This document shows positions 56,605 through 64,000 of a DNA stretch of 64,000 nucleotides, piece by piece. Under the pieces are notes generated by a model. That model searched no databases and had not been told where the DNA came from. It saw only the letters and a program-made list of their open reading frames with translations. Both the position numbers and the translations under genes were made by a program. Every line of letters begins with the position of its first letter. The first letter of the stretch is position 1. This DNA comes from Pseudomonas sp. 8O (GTDB lineage Bacteria > Pseudomonadota > Gammaproteobacteria > Pseudomonadales > Pseudomonadaceae): assembly GCF_902506495.1 (NCBI RefSeq), contig NZ_LR733264.1:1938900-2002899 (forward strand), in the 5' to 3' direction.

Positions 56605-57009
56605 TCAACCGCGACGCGGCGGCACCGGGCGAGTGCGACCACTGCCGTCGATGGCGACGAACACGAACACCGCTTCGGTGACCTTGCGCCACTCGTTGGA
56701 CAGCGGATCATCGCTCCACACCTCGACCATCATCTGAATCGAACTGCGGCCGATCTCCAGTGCCTGGGTGTAGAACGAGAGCTGGGCGCCCACCGATACC
56801 GGTACCAGAAAAGCCATGCGATCGATGGCGACGGTCGCCACACGGCCACCTGCGACCTTGCTCGCCATTGCGGTGCCGGCAAGATCCATCTGCGATACCA
56901 GCCAGCCACCGTAGATATCCCCGAAACCATTGGTCTCGCGCGGCAACGCGGTGATCTGCAGGGCGAGGTCACCCTGGGGAATCGGGTCTTCCTGTTCGTA
57001 GTCGTTCAT
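56605..57009 (-). CDS. Acyl-CoA thioesterase (hotdog fold, YciA-like)
   Basis: 134 residues from the ATG at 57009. Hotdog thioesterase motifs are TNGFGDIYGGWLVSQMDLAG, in which the Asp is catalytic, ATVAIDRMAFLVPVSVG and VFVFVAIDGSGRTRPV. YciA-type enzymes hydrolyse short to long acyl-CoAs. The frame open upstream to 57159 is Arg-rich and not part of the family. Confidence 0.92.
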   Translation of the reverse strand: MNDYEQEDPIPQGDLALQITALPRETNGFGDIYGGWLVSQMDLAGTAMASKVAGGRVATVAIDRMAFLVPVSVGAQLSFYTQALEIGRSSIQMMVEVWSDDPLSNEWRKVTEAVFVFVAIDGSGRTRPVPPRRG

Positions 57010-57216
57010 CGGTTCGAGACTCGCGGCGCGGTTGTTGTTCTGGGCGCGGAACCCGCATGGCACACGGGCGCAGCGAGTATACCGACTGTGCAGTCGACGA
57101 GCGACCACTCTGGCAGGACGCAAAACGTCACAGCCCATGTCGGGTCGTGCAAAACGCACGACAGGCTAAACCTCGTTCGGGCAGTATGCCTGCCCCCTAG
57201 CACCTCTTAAAAAACA

Positions 57217-57229
57217 TAAATAACTGATT
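57217..57229 (-). promoter_or_regulatory. IHF-like site before the sigma54 promoter
   Basis: On the minus strand AATCAGTTATTTA matches the IHF consensus WATCAA-N4-TTR with one mismatch, in an AT-rich block (57206-57252) unusual for this genome. It lies about 30 bases before the sigma54 -24 box, the common place for IHF. Confidence 0.5.
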
Positions 57230-57257
57230 TTCAAGGATTTTATATAAAAAAACAGCC

Positions 57258-57273
57258 TGGCACGGGTGCTGCA
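57258..57273 (+). promoter_or_regulatory. Sigma54 (RpoN) promoter, -24/-12
   Basis: TGGCACGGGTGCTGCA has the exact GG-N10-GC spacing (57259-57260 and 57271-57272) and the TGGCAC -24 box; the -12 box is CTGC rather than TTGC. Transcription would start near 57284 and read into the small membrane protein, DUF1328 and Ivy genes. The rest of the 57010-57372 gap shows no gene. Confidence 0.75.
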
Positions 57274-57372
57274 ATGTTCCCAGTGGGTGACCGGTCATGC
57301 ACCGGTTGCAATGCAGAACAAGAAAGAGACGGATAACGAGCCATCCGCCTCCAACGCAACAGGAGAATCGCC

Positions 57373-57570
57373 ATGTGGATAGTTGCTCTGGTGCTCGCCA
57401 CCTTGCTGCTTCTGCTCAGCCTGACGCTCGCCAGCGTTGTACTGATTGGTCAGACCCTGTGCGCGAGCCGCAATACCGCCGAGCTGGAGCTGCCCACGGG
57501 CGCTGCGCCCCAGCCTGTAGACCCGAGCAATGCGCAAGACCCCTGGCCTGCCTGGGCCATTACCCACTGA
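57373..57570 (+). CDS. Small single-helix membrane protein
   Basis: 65 residues. One hydrophobic helix at the N-terminus (about 3-27), then a short hydrophilic Pro-rich tail. An AGGAGA ribosome site precedes the ATG. I do not recognise a family. It is the first gene after the sigma54 promoter and is followed by DUF1328 20 bases away, so it is probably an envelope stress protein by context. Confidence 0.75.
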   Translation: MWIVALVLATLLLLLSLTLASVVLIGQTLCASRNTAELELPTGAAPQPVDPSNAQDPWPAWAITH

Positions 57571-57589
57571 TCCATCGAGGAGAAACACC

Positions 57590-57754
57590 ATGCTTAGTTG
57601 GGCAGTCACTTTCCTGATCATCGCCATCATCGCCGCAGTACTGGGCTTCGGTGGTATCGCTGGCACCGCTGCAGGTATCGCCAAGATTCTATTCGTGGTG
57701 TTCCTGGTGCTATTCATCGTCTCGTTCGTCATGGGCCGTCGCCCGCGTCTTTAG
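57590..57754 (+). CDS. DUF1328 small membrane protein
   Basis: 54 residues with two hydrophobic helices (about 3-23 and 28-48). The sequence [19 protein letters not shown] with [19 protein letters not shown] is typical of DUF1328. The function is unknown. A CGAGGAGA ribosome site precedes the start. It is the middle gene of a three-gene unit. Confidence 0.9.
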   Translation: MLSWAVTFLIIAIIAAVLGFGGIAGTAAGIAKILFVVFLVLFIVSFVMGRRPRL

Positions 57755-57764
57755 GGAGAGATAG

Positions 57765-58226
57765 ATGCAGTCGATTCACGCCATTGCCGCCGCCCTGCTG
57801 ATGGGCGGCGCCCTGGCGGCTCAGGCCGCCGACCGCGACACCAGTTTCCATCCAGGCGAGTTGCTGACCAGCAACGCCGAGTACCGCCATGCCTGGCAGG
57901 ACCTGGTAAAGGATGAAGAGCGCCTGCCGGACTGGCTGATCAATCTCAGCGGCCTGTCTACGCCCATGCAGGCAGTGGAAGCCGACAGTGATCGCTACCT
58001 GGTCGGCCAGGTCTGCGAAGCGCACAGATGTTTCGGGCAGCGCGCCTATGTCGCCTTCGAATGGGAAGACGACGAAGCCTACGCGCTATACGTGCAGGTG
58101 CCCGATGGCCTGCCCGAGGATCGCGCGCCCAGTGAACACGCCAGCCTGCGCTGGTTGGGCGACCCGGACGAGGAGGTCCAGCAGATGCTGATGGAACAGC
58201 TGCGCAGCGATCCCAACTGGTATTGA
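57765..58226 (+). CDS. Ivy family inhibitor of C-type lysozyme
   Basis: 153 residues with a signal peptide (about 1-22, ending QAA). The Ivy family signature C-x4-C loop is CEAHRC (residues 84-89), a variant of CKPHDC that blocks the lysozyme active site. This protects peptidoglycan in the periplasm. The start is 10 bases after the DUF1328 stop. The presence with two small membrane proteins behind a sigma54 promoter suggests an envelope-protection operon. Confidence 0.88.
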   Translation: MQSIHAIAAALLMGGALAAQAADRDTSFHPGELLTSNAEYRHAWQDLVKDEERLPDWLINLSGLSTPMQAVEADSDRYLVGQVCEAHRCFGQRAYVAFEWEDDEAYALYVQVPDGLPEDRAPSEHASLRWLGDPDEEVQQMLMEQLRSDPNWY

Positions 58227-58385
58227 GTGACGACAGTTTGCCGGCTGTCCCATAGACACCGCCGGCACGTTATCATCCCCCGCCATAACGGCATGCCCTC
58301 CCGCATCCGGCGCTTCGCGCCACCTTTCCCTCAGGGATAAGGACACCAAGGAAGGCACCGCCGGCCAATCTAAGGGGGGGTCGCA

Positions 58386-59615
58386 ATGCTCAATGGCCTA
58401 TGGCTGAGCTTTTTTCTGCTGGGAGCTGCTGCCGCTCTGGCACGCTGGCTGATCGGCGGCGACGCCGCCGTGTTCGGCGCGATGGTCGAGAGCCTGTTCG
58501 CCATGGCCAAGCTCTCGGTGGAGCTGATGGTGGTGCTGTTCGGCACCCTGACGCTGTGGTTGGGGCTGCTGCGCATCGCCGAAAAAGCTGGGCTGGTCGA
58601 TCTGCTCGCACGCATGCTGGGCCCGTTGTTCGCCCGCCTGATGCCGGAAGTACCACGGGGCCACCCGGCGCTCGGGCTGATCAGCATGAACTTCGCCGCC
58701 AACGGCCTGGGCCTGGACAACGCCGCCACGCCCATCGGCCTCAAGGCCATGCGCGCCCTGCAGGATCTCAACCCCAGCGCCAACACGGCAAGCAACGCGC
58801 AGATCCTGTTCCTGGTACTCAACACCTCATCGCTGACCCTGCTGCCGGTATCGATCTTCATGTACCGCGTGCAGCAAGGCGCCGAAGATCCCACCCTGGT
58901 GTTCTTGCCCATCCTGCTGGCGACCAGCGCGTCGACCCTGGCCGGCCTGCTCGCGGTGTCGCTGATGCAACGCCTGCGCCTGTGGGACCCGGTGGTGCTG
59001 GCTTACCTGATTCCATCCGCGCTGCTGCTCGGCGGCTTCATGGCCCTGCTCGCCGGCATGAGCGCCACTGCCCTGGCGGCGCTGTCATCGCTGCTCGGTA
59101 ACCTCACTCTGTTCGGCCTGATCCTGCTGTTCCTGGTGGTCGGCGCCCTGCGCAAGGTGGCGGTGTACGAGAGCTTCATCGAAGGCGCCAAGGAAGGGTT
59201 CGATGTGGCCAAGAGCCTGCTGCCCTATCTGGTCGCCATGCTCTGCGCCATAGGCGTGCTGCGCGCGTCCGGCGCGCTGGATTTCGGCCTCGACGGCATT
59301 CGCTGGCTGGTCGAAGCGCTGGGGTGGGATACCCGCTTCGTCGACGCCCTGCCCACTGCGCTGATGAAACCCTTCTCCGGTGGTGCTGCACGCGCCATGC
59401 TGATCGAAACCATGGAGAATTTCGGTGTCGACAGCTTCCCGGCGCTGGTTGCGGCTACGGTGCAGGGCAGTACCGAGACCACCTTCTACGTGCTTGCGGT
59501 GTACTTCGGCGCGGTCGGCCTGCAGCGCGCCCGCCATGCCGTAGGCTGCGCCCTGGTCGCCGACGCGGCAGGCATCATCGCCGCCATCGGCGTGTGCTAC
59601 TGGTTCTTCGGCTGA
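58386..59615 (+). CDS. SpmA/SpmB-like fusion, nucleoside-recognition (Gate) domain membrane protein
   Basis: 409 residues, about ten helices. The first half resembles SpmA (LSVELMVVLFGTLTLWLGLLRIAEKAGLVD; MNFAANGLGLDNAATPIGLKAM), the second half SpmB (YESFIEGAKEGFDVAKSLLPYLVAMLCAIG; TVQGSTETTFYVLAVYFGAVG). The two are separate genes in Bacillus. A GGGGGG ribosome site precedes the ATG. Role in pseudomonads unknown. Confidence 0.9.
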   Translation: MLNGLWLSFFLLGAAAALARWLIGGDAAVFGAMVESLFAMAKLSVELMVVLFGTLTLWLGLLRIAEKAGLVDLLARMLGPLFARLMPEVPRGHPALGLISMNFAANGLGLDNAATPIGLKAMRALQDLNPSANTASNAQILFLVLNTSSLTLLPVSIFMYRVQQGAEDPTLVFLPILLATSASTLAGLLAVSLMQRLRLWDPVVLAYLIPSALLLGGFMALLAGMSATALAALSSLLGNLTLFGLILLFLVVGALRKVAVYESFIEGAKEGFDVAKSLLPYLVAMLCAIGVLRASGALDFGLDGIRWLVEALGWDTRFVDALPTALMKPFSGGAARAMLIETMENFGVDSFPALVAATVQGSTETTFYVLAVYFGAVGLQRARHAVGCALVADAAGIIAAIGVCYWFFG

Positions 59616-59636
59616 TCGTCTTCGCGCTGGGGCGGC

Positions 59637-60221
59637 TCAATCGGCGCCGAACCCCAGCTTGTCGCCCGCCCAGCTCAGCAACGGATCGGTATGCTGGTAT
59701 TCACGCAACGCCAGCAGCTTGGGCGCGATGAACGCCTCGAAGTCCTCGGGCTGCTCGAAGTACACCCCGGTGAAGATGGTGAACATCGACTTGTTGCCGA
59801 CCGTGGCATAGAACAGGTTGCCCACCGGCTCACCGTCCTGGGTCAGCAGCTTGAGGCTGGCGCGACTGGCCAGCTTGGTTTCCAGTGGCAGATCCTGCTG
59901 CACCAACCCGCTGTCACGCAGGCCGAACGAGGCGCCGAACGTCTCGGCGTAGCTGGTCATCAAGGCATCACCGGCGCGCGGGTAAAGCGAGACGCCGCTG
60001 TAGAGATAGAACCAGTCGCTGCCCTCGGTCTCGAAACTGAGGTCGATGCTGCGCGCAGCGTAGGTCACCAGCTTTTCGTAGCGCCCCTCGTCCGGCGCCT
60101 CGTAAGCGGCGAAATCCTCACCGCTGAGCAGCAGGCGACGCTCCTCGGCGAGTGGCGGTTCGTTGTCGATGCAGCCTCCGAGCGACAGCGCGACGAACAA
60201 CACCAGCATCATCCTGAACAT
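59637..60221 (-). CDS. Hypothetical lipoprotein
   Basis: 194 residues with a signal peptide ending LGGC (lipidated Cys17 from the ATG at 60221). The mature part is acidic and mixed alpha/beta with no recognised motif. It is convergent with the SpmAB gene. An upstream open frame to 60284 adds a basic, unlikely N-terminus. Function unknown. Confidence 0.8.
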   Translation of the reverse strand: MFRMMLVLFVALSLGGCIDNEPPLAEERRLLLSGEDFAAYEAPDEGRYEKLVTYAARSIDLSFETEGSDWFYLYSGVSLYPRAGDALMTSYAETFGASFGLRDSGLVQQDLPLETKLASRASLKLLTQDGEPVGNLFYATVGNKSMFTIFTGVYFEQPEDFEAFIAPKLLALREYQHTDPLLSWAGDKLGFGAD

Positions 60222-60511
60222 GACTATCCTCCCTGAATAAGCGTGGCCAGCTTGCCTGATCCACGCCTTGGTGGCCAGCCGCAACCCTCATGGCTGTGCG
60301 CGGTGCCACACCCTCCGTCCGCCTGGCGTAAATCGCCACGGCCGCTGGCGACTTCCGCCATTGTCAGCCGACGGTCGCCTGCCTAGCCTGACGCCGGGTA
60401 AAAACAATAACCACCAGGCCCGTTTATCCAAAGGGCCACGTCCGTCGCGCCGGGGCTCTTCCGGCAATCGAACGGACCAGGGCGGACATCAGCGTCCGCC
60501 GGGAGACCGTC

Positions 60512-61489
60512 ATGCGCGTTCTGATCACCGGTGCAGCCGGCTTCATAGGCCATCAGTTGCTCGACGAACTGGCCATTCAGCACCCCGAATGGACGCTTAT
60601 CGCCGCAGACATACGCCCCCTCGCCAGCCAAGGGCTGAAAGCCAACGTCGAGCCGGTGCTGCTGGACATGGGTCGCCCGGCGCAGGTGCGCGCCTGCATC
60701 AGCGGCTGGAAACCGGACGCCATCGTCCACCTGGCCACGGTAATACGCCCACCGCGCGATATGACCGAAGCCCACCTGCACGCCATCGAGGTCGGTGGTA
60801 CCCAGTGTCTGGTGGACAGCGCACTCGCCAACGGCGTACGCCAACTGATAGTTGCCAGCTCCGGCGCAGCCTACGGCTACGCCGCAGACAATGCCGAGTG
60901 GATCGACGAAGACCAGCCGCTGCGCGGCCACCCATATTTCGCCTACGCCAAGCACAAACTGGAGATCGAACAATTTTTGGCGCGCTGCCGCGAGGAACAT
61001 CCGCAACTGCGTCAACTGGTGCTACGCCCCGGCACCATCCTTGGCAAACGTCTGAACAACCCGATCAGCGACCTGTTCAAGAAGCGCACGGTGCTCGGCG
61101 TGCTCGGCCACAGCAGCCGTTTCGTGTTCATCTGGGAGCAGGATGTGGTCAGCATCATCCGTCAGGGCCTGGAAGAGAACCGCGAAGGTATCTACAACCT
61201 GGCCGGCGATGGCGCGTTGAGTCTCAAGGAAATCGCCGAGATCCTCGGCAAACCCTACCGGCCGCTACCGGCGTCGCTGCTCAGCGGCGCACTGCGCCTG
61301 CTCAAGCCACTGGGACTGAGTCAGTACGGCCCGGAGCAACTGGATTTTCTGCGCTACCGACCCGTGCTGACCAACCAGCGCCTGAAGGAGGAATTTGGCT
61401 ACCAACCGCGCTATTCGAGCCGCGAAGCCTTCTTCGCCTTCCTCACCGCCCAGGGCATCAGCTACCACTCAAGCGAAAGCCAATCTTGA
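60512..61489 (+). CDS. NAD-dependent epimerase/dehydratase family protein
   Basis: 325 residues, extended short-chain dehydrogenase fold. The nucleotide-binding motif is ITGAAGFIG (residues 5-13). The catalytic tyrosine and lysine are in YFAYAKHKLE, with the serine of ASSGAAYG. The substrate is unknown. Its 3' end overlaps the convergent dodecin gene by 32 bases. A large open frame in another register over the same DNA (60268-61503) is Arg/Pro-rich and rejected. Confidence 0.9.
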   Translation: MRVLITGAAGFIGHQLLDELAIQHPEWTLIAADIRPLASQGLKANVEPVLLDMGRPAQVRACISGWKPDAIVHLATVIRPPRDMTEAHLHAIEVGGTQCLVDSALANGVRQLIVASSGAAYGYAADNAEWIDEDQPLRGHPYFAYAKHKLEIEQFLARCREEHPQLRQLVLRPGTILGKRLNNPISDLFKKRTVLGVLGHSSRFVFIWEQDVVSIIRQGLEENREGIYNLAGDGALSLKEIAEILGKPYRPLPASLLSGALRLLKPLGLSQYGPEQLDFLRYRPVLTNQRLKEEFGYQPRYSSREAFFAFLTAQGISYHSSESQS

Positions 61490-61673
61490 GCGTGACCTGG
61501 TAGTGACCCACCTTGCCATTCTCGATATGGCCACGGGTATCGACGACCTCGAACCAGTCCATGTTGCGCACGCTCTTAGCGCATTCGGCCAAGGCGTTCT
61601 CAATGGCCTCCTCGATACTCGTGCGGGACGAGCCGACGATTTCGATCTTCTTGTAGGTGTGATGGGTGGACAT
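61458..61673 (-). CDS. Dodecin flavoprotein
   Basis: 71 residues, a flavin-storing dodecamer subunit. Family motifs are YKKIEIVGSSRTSIEEAIENAL, NMDWFEVVDTRGHIENGKVGHYQVTLKIGF, which includes the flavin-stacking tryptophan. Its 3' end overlaps the epimerase gene on the other strand by 32 bases. Confidence 0.95.
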   Translation of the reverse strand: MSTHHTYKKIEIVGSSRTSIEEAIENALAECAKSVRNMDWFEVVDTRGHIENGKVGHYQVTLKIGFRLSGS

Positions 61674-61733
61674 GATGGGCTCCTGAGTCTTGAGGGTTCA
61701 GCATTGAGACTAGCCTGCTGAGCATTAGTGTCA

Positions 61734-61782
61734 TTTACAGGCAGCTCGTTACATCGTTAAAATGCGACAAATTCTCATTCGC
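61734..61782 (+). promoter_or_regulatory. Promoter and Fur half-site of the iron-type sigma gene
   Basis: TTTACA (61734-61739) and TAAAAT (61758-61763) are spaced by 18 bases. ATTCTCATTCGC (61771-61782) matches one half of a Fur box (ATTCTCATTTGC) with one mismatch and overlaps the expected transcription start. This would allow iron repression. Confidence 0.6.
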
Positions 61783-61797
61783 CATGAGACGACTGCC

Positions 61798-62298
61798 GTG
61801 TCGACTGCTTCCAAATTGGGCTTTCTCTTTAGCGACCACCATCGCTGGCTGCTGCAGTATGTTCAGCGCCAATTGCGTAACCGCGCTGACGCCGAAGACA
61901 CCGCTGCAGAAACCTTCTGCCAACTGCTCACCGCCCGTGTCGATCCGGAAAGCCTCGAACAGCCTCGCGCCTTTCTCTCCACTGTCGCCCGGAGGCTGAT
62001 CTACGATCGCTACCGCCGCCAGCGTCTGGAGCAGGCCTACCTGGAGCGACTGGCGCTGCTGCCCGAAGAGTTCGCCCCCTCGCCCGAGGAGAAGATCCTC
62101 CTGTTGGAAGCGCTTACCAGCATCGACCGCACGCTTTCAGACCTGCCCCTGGCAGTGAAACAGGCGTTTCTCTACAGCCAGCTCGATGGTTTTTCCTATG
62201 CAGAGATCGGCCGGCGCCTTGGTGTCTCCGAGCGTACGGTGGGCCGCTACATGACCCAGGCCATTCGCCAGTGCTGGCTGAGCGGTATGCAGCCGTGA
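61798..62298 (+). CDS. FecI-type ECF RNA polymerase sigma factor
   Basis: 166 residues from a GTG at 61798. An ATG at 61762 also opens the frame, but it lies inside the -10 box and upstream of the likely transcript start, so GTG is preferred. Sigma region 2 (about 8-70) includes LFSDHHRWLLQYVQRQLRNRADAEDTAAETF; region 4 (about 110-160) includes DLPLAVKQAFLYSQLDGFSYAEIGRRLGVSERTV. Its stop overlaps the FecR start (GTGA). With FecR and a TonB receptor it forms a cell-surface signalling set for a siderophore. Confidence 0.92.
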   Translation: MSTASKLGFLFSDHHRWLLQYVQRQLRNRADAEDTAAETFCQLLTARVDPESLEQPRAFLSTVARRLIYDRYRRQRLEQAYLERLALLPEEFAPSPEEKILLLEALTSIDRTLSDLPLAVKQAFLYSQLDGFSYAEIGRRLGVSERTVGRYMTQAIRQCWLSGMQP

Positions 62299-63245
62299 AA
62301 GGCGAAGCGCTCGACCCCGTCGTCGAACAGGCCATCGACTGGATGGTGTGCTTGCGCTCGGGCCGTGTTGACGTACGTACCGAGGATGCCTTCCAGAACT
62401 GGCTGAATGCCGCACCCGGCCATGCCCATACCTGGCAACAGCTGCAGAGTCGGTTGGGCGAGCCCTACGATATCGTGCGCCGCGCGCCGAGCGCCCTGCG
62501 CGAGCCCTTGTTGCAACCCACCCATTGCCGCCGCGATGTATTACGTGGGCTGGTTGGTGTCGGCCTGCTCGGTGGCGGCCTCTGGTTGGCGGCGCGCAGC
62601 GACAGCGGCCAGGCCCTGCTGGCCGATCTGCATACGGGCACGGGTGAGCGGCGCAACCTGACACTGGCCGATGGCAGCCGTTTGAGCCTGAATGCCGGCA
62701 GTGCTGTGGATCTTGATTTCTCCGCCGGGCAACGCTTGCTCCGCCTGCGTCGCGGAGCACTGGTGGTGCAGGTGGCGACAGATCCGTCGCGGCCTTTCAT
62801 CGTGCGTACCGAGCAAGGTGATGCACGCGCACTGGGTACCCGCTTTCTGGTCGAGCGCCAGGACGAGTCGACCCGTGTGGTGGTGCTGGAGCACTCCGTG
62901 CGGGTCTCCCTGCCCACGGGCAGCCAGCTCGACCTGCAGGAGGGGCAGTCCGCTGTACTGCACGCGGCACGCATCGAGCGTCTCGACAGCGACCAGCGCT
63001 TCCGTGCCGACTGGCAGGAGGGCCAGCTCAGCGTGCTTGATGAGCCGCTGGATGCGGTGATCGAGGCCCTGAGGCCTTATCGTCGCGGTCTTCTGCGCCT
63101 CGACCCACAGATACGCAACCTGCGGGTGCAGGGCGTATTCCCACTGGACGACAGCGACCGCGCGTTGAACGCACTGGCTGAGACGCTGCCGCTCAAGATC
63201 GAGCGTTATGGCCCCTGGCTGACCCTGATCAGGCCGCGCGGCTAG
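62295..63245 (+). CDS. FecR family anti-sigma/transmembrane signal protein
   Basis: 316 residues from a GTG overlapping the sigma stop. The cytoplasmic N-terminus has the paired-tryptophan DUF4880 region (AIDWMVCLRSG...FQNWLNA and AHTWQQLQ). One helix follows (about 85-103). The periplasmic FecR domain has RRNLTLADGSRLSLNAGSAV, and the C-terminus carries a secretin-like short domain. It transmits the siderophore signal from the outer-membrane receptor to the sigma factor. Confidence 0.92.
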   Translation: MKGEALDPVVEQAIDWMVCLRSGRVDVRTEDAFQNWLNAAPGHAHTWQQLQSRLGEPYDIVRRAPSALREPLLQPTHCRRDVLRGLVGVGLLGGGLWLAARSDSGQALLADLHTGTGERRNLTLADGSRLSLNAGSAVDLDFSAGQRLLRLRRGALVVQVATDPSRPFIVRTEQGDARALGTRFLVERQDESTRVVVLEHSVRVSLPTGSQLDLQEGQSAVLHAARIERLDSDQRFRADWQEGQLSVLDEPLDAVIEALRPYRRGLLRLDPQIRNLRVQGVFPLDDSDRALNALAETLPLKIERYGPWLTLIRPRG

Positions 63246-63452
63246 GAGCCAGGCCGTACAAGGTGCTGAAGCGGTTGCCGGATGATCGATCCAGACGGCG
63301 GTGGCGCAAGCAGATCGCCGACTTGTCCACGAATGTGAATACAGACCTCATGATCAGCCCGGGAAAAGAATGAAAACTCTTCGCATCCGTGTCCGGTTTT
63401 CATATTTCGCGGCACCTCTCTCCTGACGACACACATATTCAGGAGAATTTCC

Positions 63453-64000
63453 GTGCTCAAACCCTGGCCACTCGCCCTGGCAATCGCGCTTGCCTCCGGC
63501 CTGCCGCTTGCCATTGCTCATGCCGAATCTACCGTGCAACAGCAGGTGCTGACCTTCGATCTAGCCGCCGCCAGCCTGGGCGAAACGCTCAACGCCATTG
63601 CCCGCCAAAGTGGCCAGGTGATCTCTCTCGATCCGCAACTGGTCAGCGGCAAACGGGCGTCTGCCGTACGCGGTACGATGACCGCCCAGCAGGCCATGCA
63701 ACAGGCGTTGGCAGGCAGTGGGCTGCAATTGGTGGTGACTGCCGGTGGCAATTTGAGCGTGCAGCCCCAAGCAGATAACGCCGACGTACTGGAGCTCGGC
63801 GCCATGACCGTGAATGCAGCTCAACTGAGCGCAACCACCGAAGCCAGCGGCTCCTACACCTCCAATGCCGTGTCGCTGGGCAAAGGCGTGCAACGCCTGA
63901 AGGACATCCCACAGTCGATTACTGTGGTGACCCGCAAGCAAATGGATGATCAGAACACCCAGACGATCTCCGAACTGGTCAGCCGCACCCCAGGACTGAC
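63453..64000 (+). CDS. TonB-dependent siderophore receptor with N-terminal signalling domain (5' part)
   Basis: Open to the window edge, 182 codons visible. GTG start at 63453 after AGGAGA. Signal peptide about residues 1-25 (ends AHA). An STN signalling domain (about 30-100) starts LTFDLAAASLGETLNAIARQ and has GKRASAVRGTMTAQQAMQQAL. A linker is followed by the plug domain: VQRLKDIPQSITVVTRKQM, SELVSRTPGLT. The type, as in FecA and FpvA, interacts with FecR. The ligand cannot be told. The 207-base gap after FecR may contain the sigma-dependent promoter. Confidence 0.92.
   Translation, partial: MLKPWPLALAIALASGLPLAIAHAESTVQQQVLTFDLAAASLGETLNAIARQSGQVISLDPQLVSGKRASAVRGTMTAQQAMQQALAGSGLQLVVTAGGNLSVQPQADNADVLELGAMTVNAAQLSATTEASGSYTSNAVSLGKGVQRLKDIPQSITVVTRKQMDDQNTQTISELVSRTPGL

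Noticed and set aside
60268..61503. 411-codon open frame in another register over the epimerase gene
   Set aside because: The product is Arg/Pro/Gln-rich; the epimerase frame has NAD-binding and catalytic motifs.

Overview
This is a high-GC, gene-dense chromosomal window that reads as core genome of a Pseudomonas species, probably near the P. mendocina / oleovorans / alcaligenes side of the genus. I base this on gene content and order: dgcH-EEP-dsbA-cc4-cytochrome c5-engB-sRNA-polA-DUF2782-thrB, followed by a complete aa3/caa3 cytochrome oxidase assembly cluster, are blocks I know from P. aeruginosa. Intergenic DNA is full of Pseudomonas REP-type palindromes. No rRNA, tRNA, CRISPR array, transposase, integrase or prophage gene was seen.

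Layout. 1-4.7 kb: CheR methyltransferase (cut by the window edge) and a three-receiver hybrid kinase, divergent from a one-domain response regulator. 4.7-9 kb: DUF3313 lipoprotein, a frameshifted DUF1330 gene, an AmpDh2-like amidase, a MarC protein and an NCS2 nucleobase permease. 9.1-13.6 kb (minus): diguanylate cyclase, EEP hydrolase, DsbA and two small c-type cytochromes. 14-19.5 kb: engB, an ErsA/Spot 42-type sRNA with its own sigma22-like promoter, polA, DUF2782, thrB. 19.7-28.3 kb (minus): SCO, CyoE, CtaA, a small membrane protein, SURF1, and oxidase subunits III, Cox11, I and II, i.e. structural subunits plus heme A synthesis and copper delivery. 28.7-45.9 kb: an amino-acid nitrogen region with glutaminase, RidA, asparaginase, an alanine:sodium symporter, aspartase with a HypT-like LysR regulator, a PaiB/GNAT/GNAT set divergent from a MocR regulator, and acetylpolyamine amidohydrolase with a polyamine-binding protein. 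46-53 kb: AdhP, purE-purK, small envelope proteins, hexose-6-phosphate mutarotase. 53-58.2 kb: a TRAP transporter divergent from its binding protein, a thioesterase, and a probable sigma54-driven operon of two tiny membrane proteins plus an Ivy-like lysozyme inhibitor. 58.4-64 kb: SpmAB-like protein, a lipoprotein, an epimerase, dodecin and an iron-type FecI/FecR/TonB-receptor system running off the right edge.

The most interesting material is between the genes. Four short elements (about 13.8, 18.0, 20.4 and 48.7 kb) share a core containing a small dyad whose arms change in a compensatory way, while their outer terminal inverted repeats differ. Each lies 12 to 41 bases from a start codon. 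Other items worth checking are the sRNA promoter, the sigma54 promoter, a 42-codon gene between aspA and its terminator, a terminator-like hairpin in the purE leader, a hairpin covering the ribosome binding site of the gene after purK, and REP arms that supply the stop codons of neighbouring genes.
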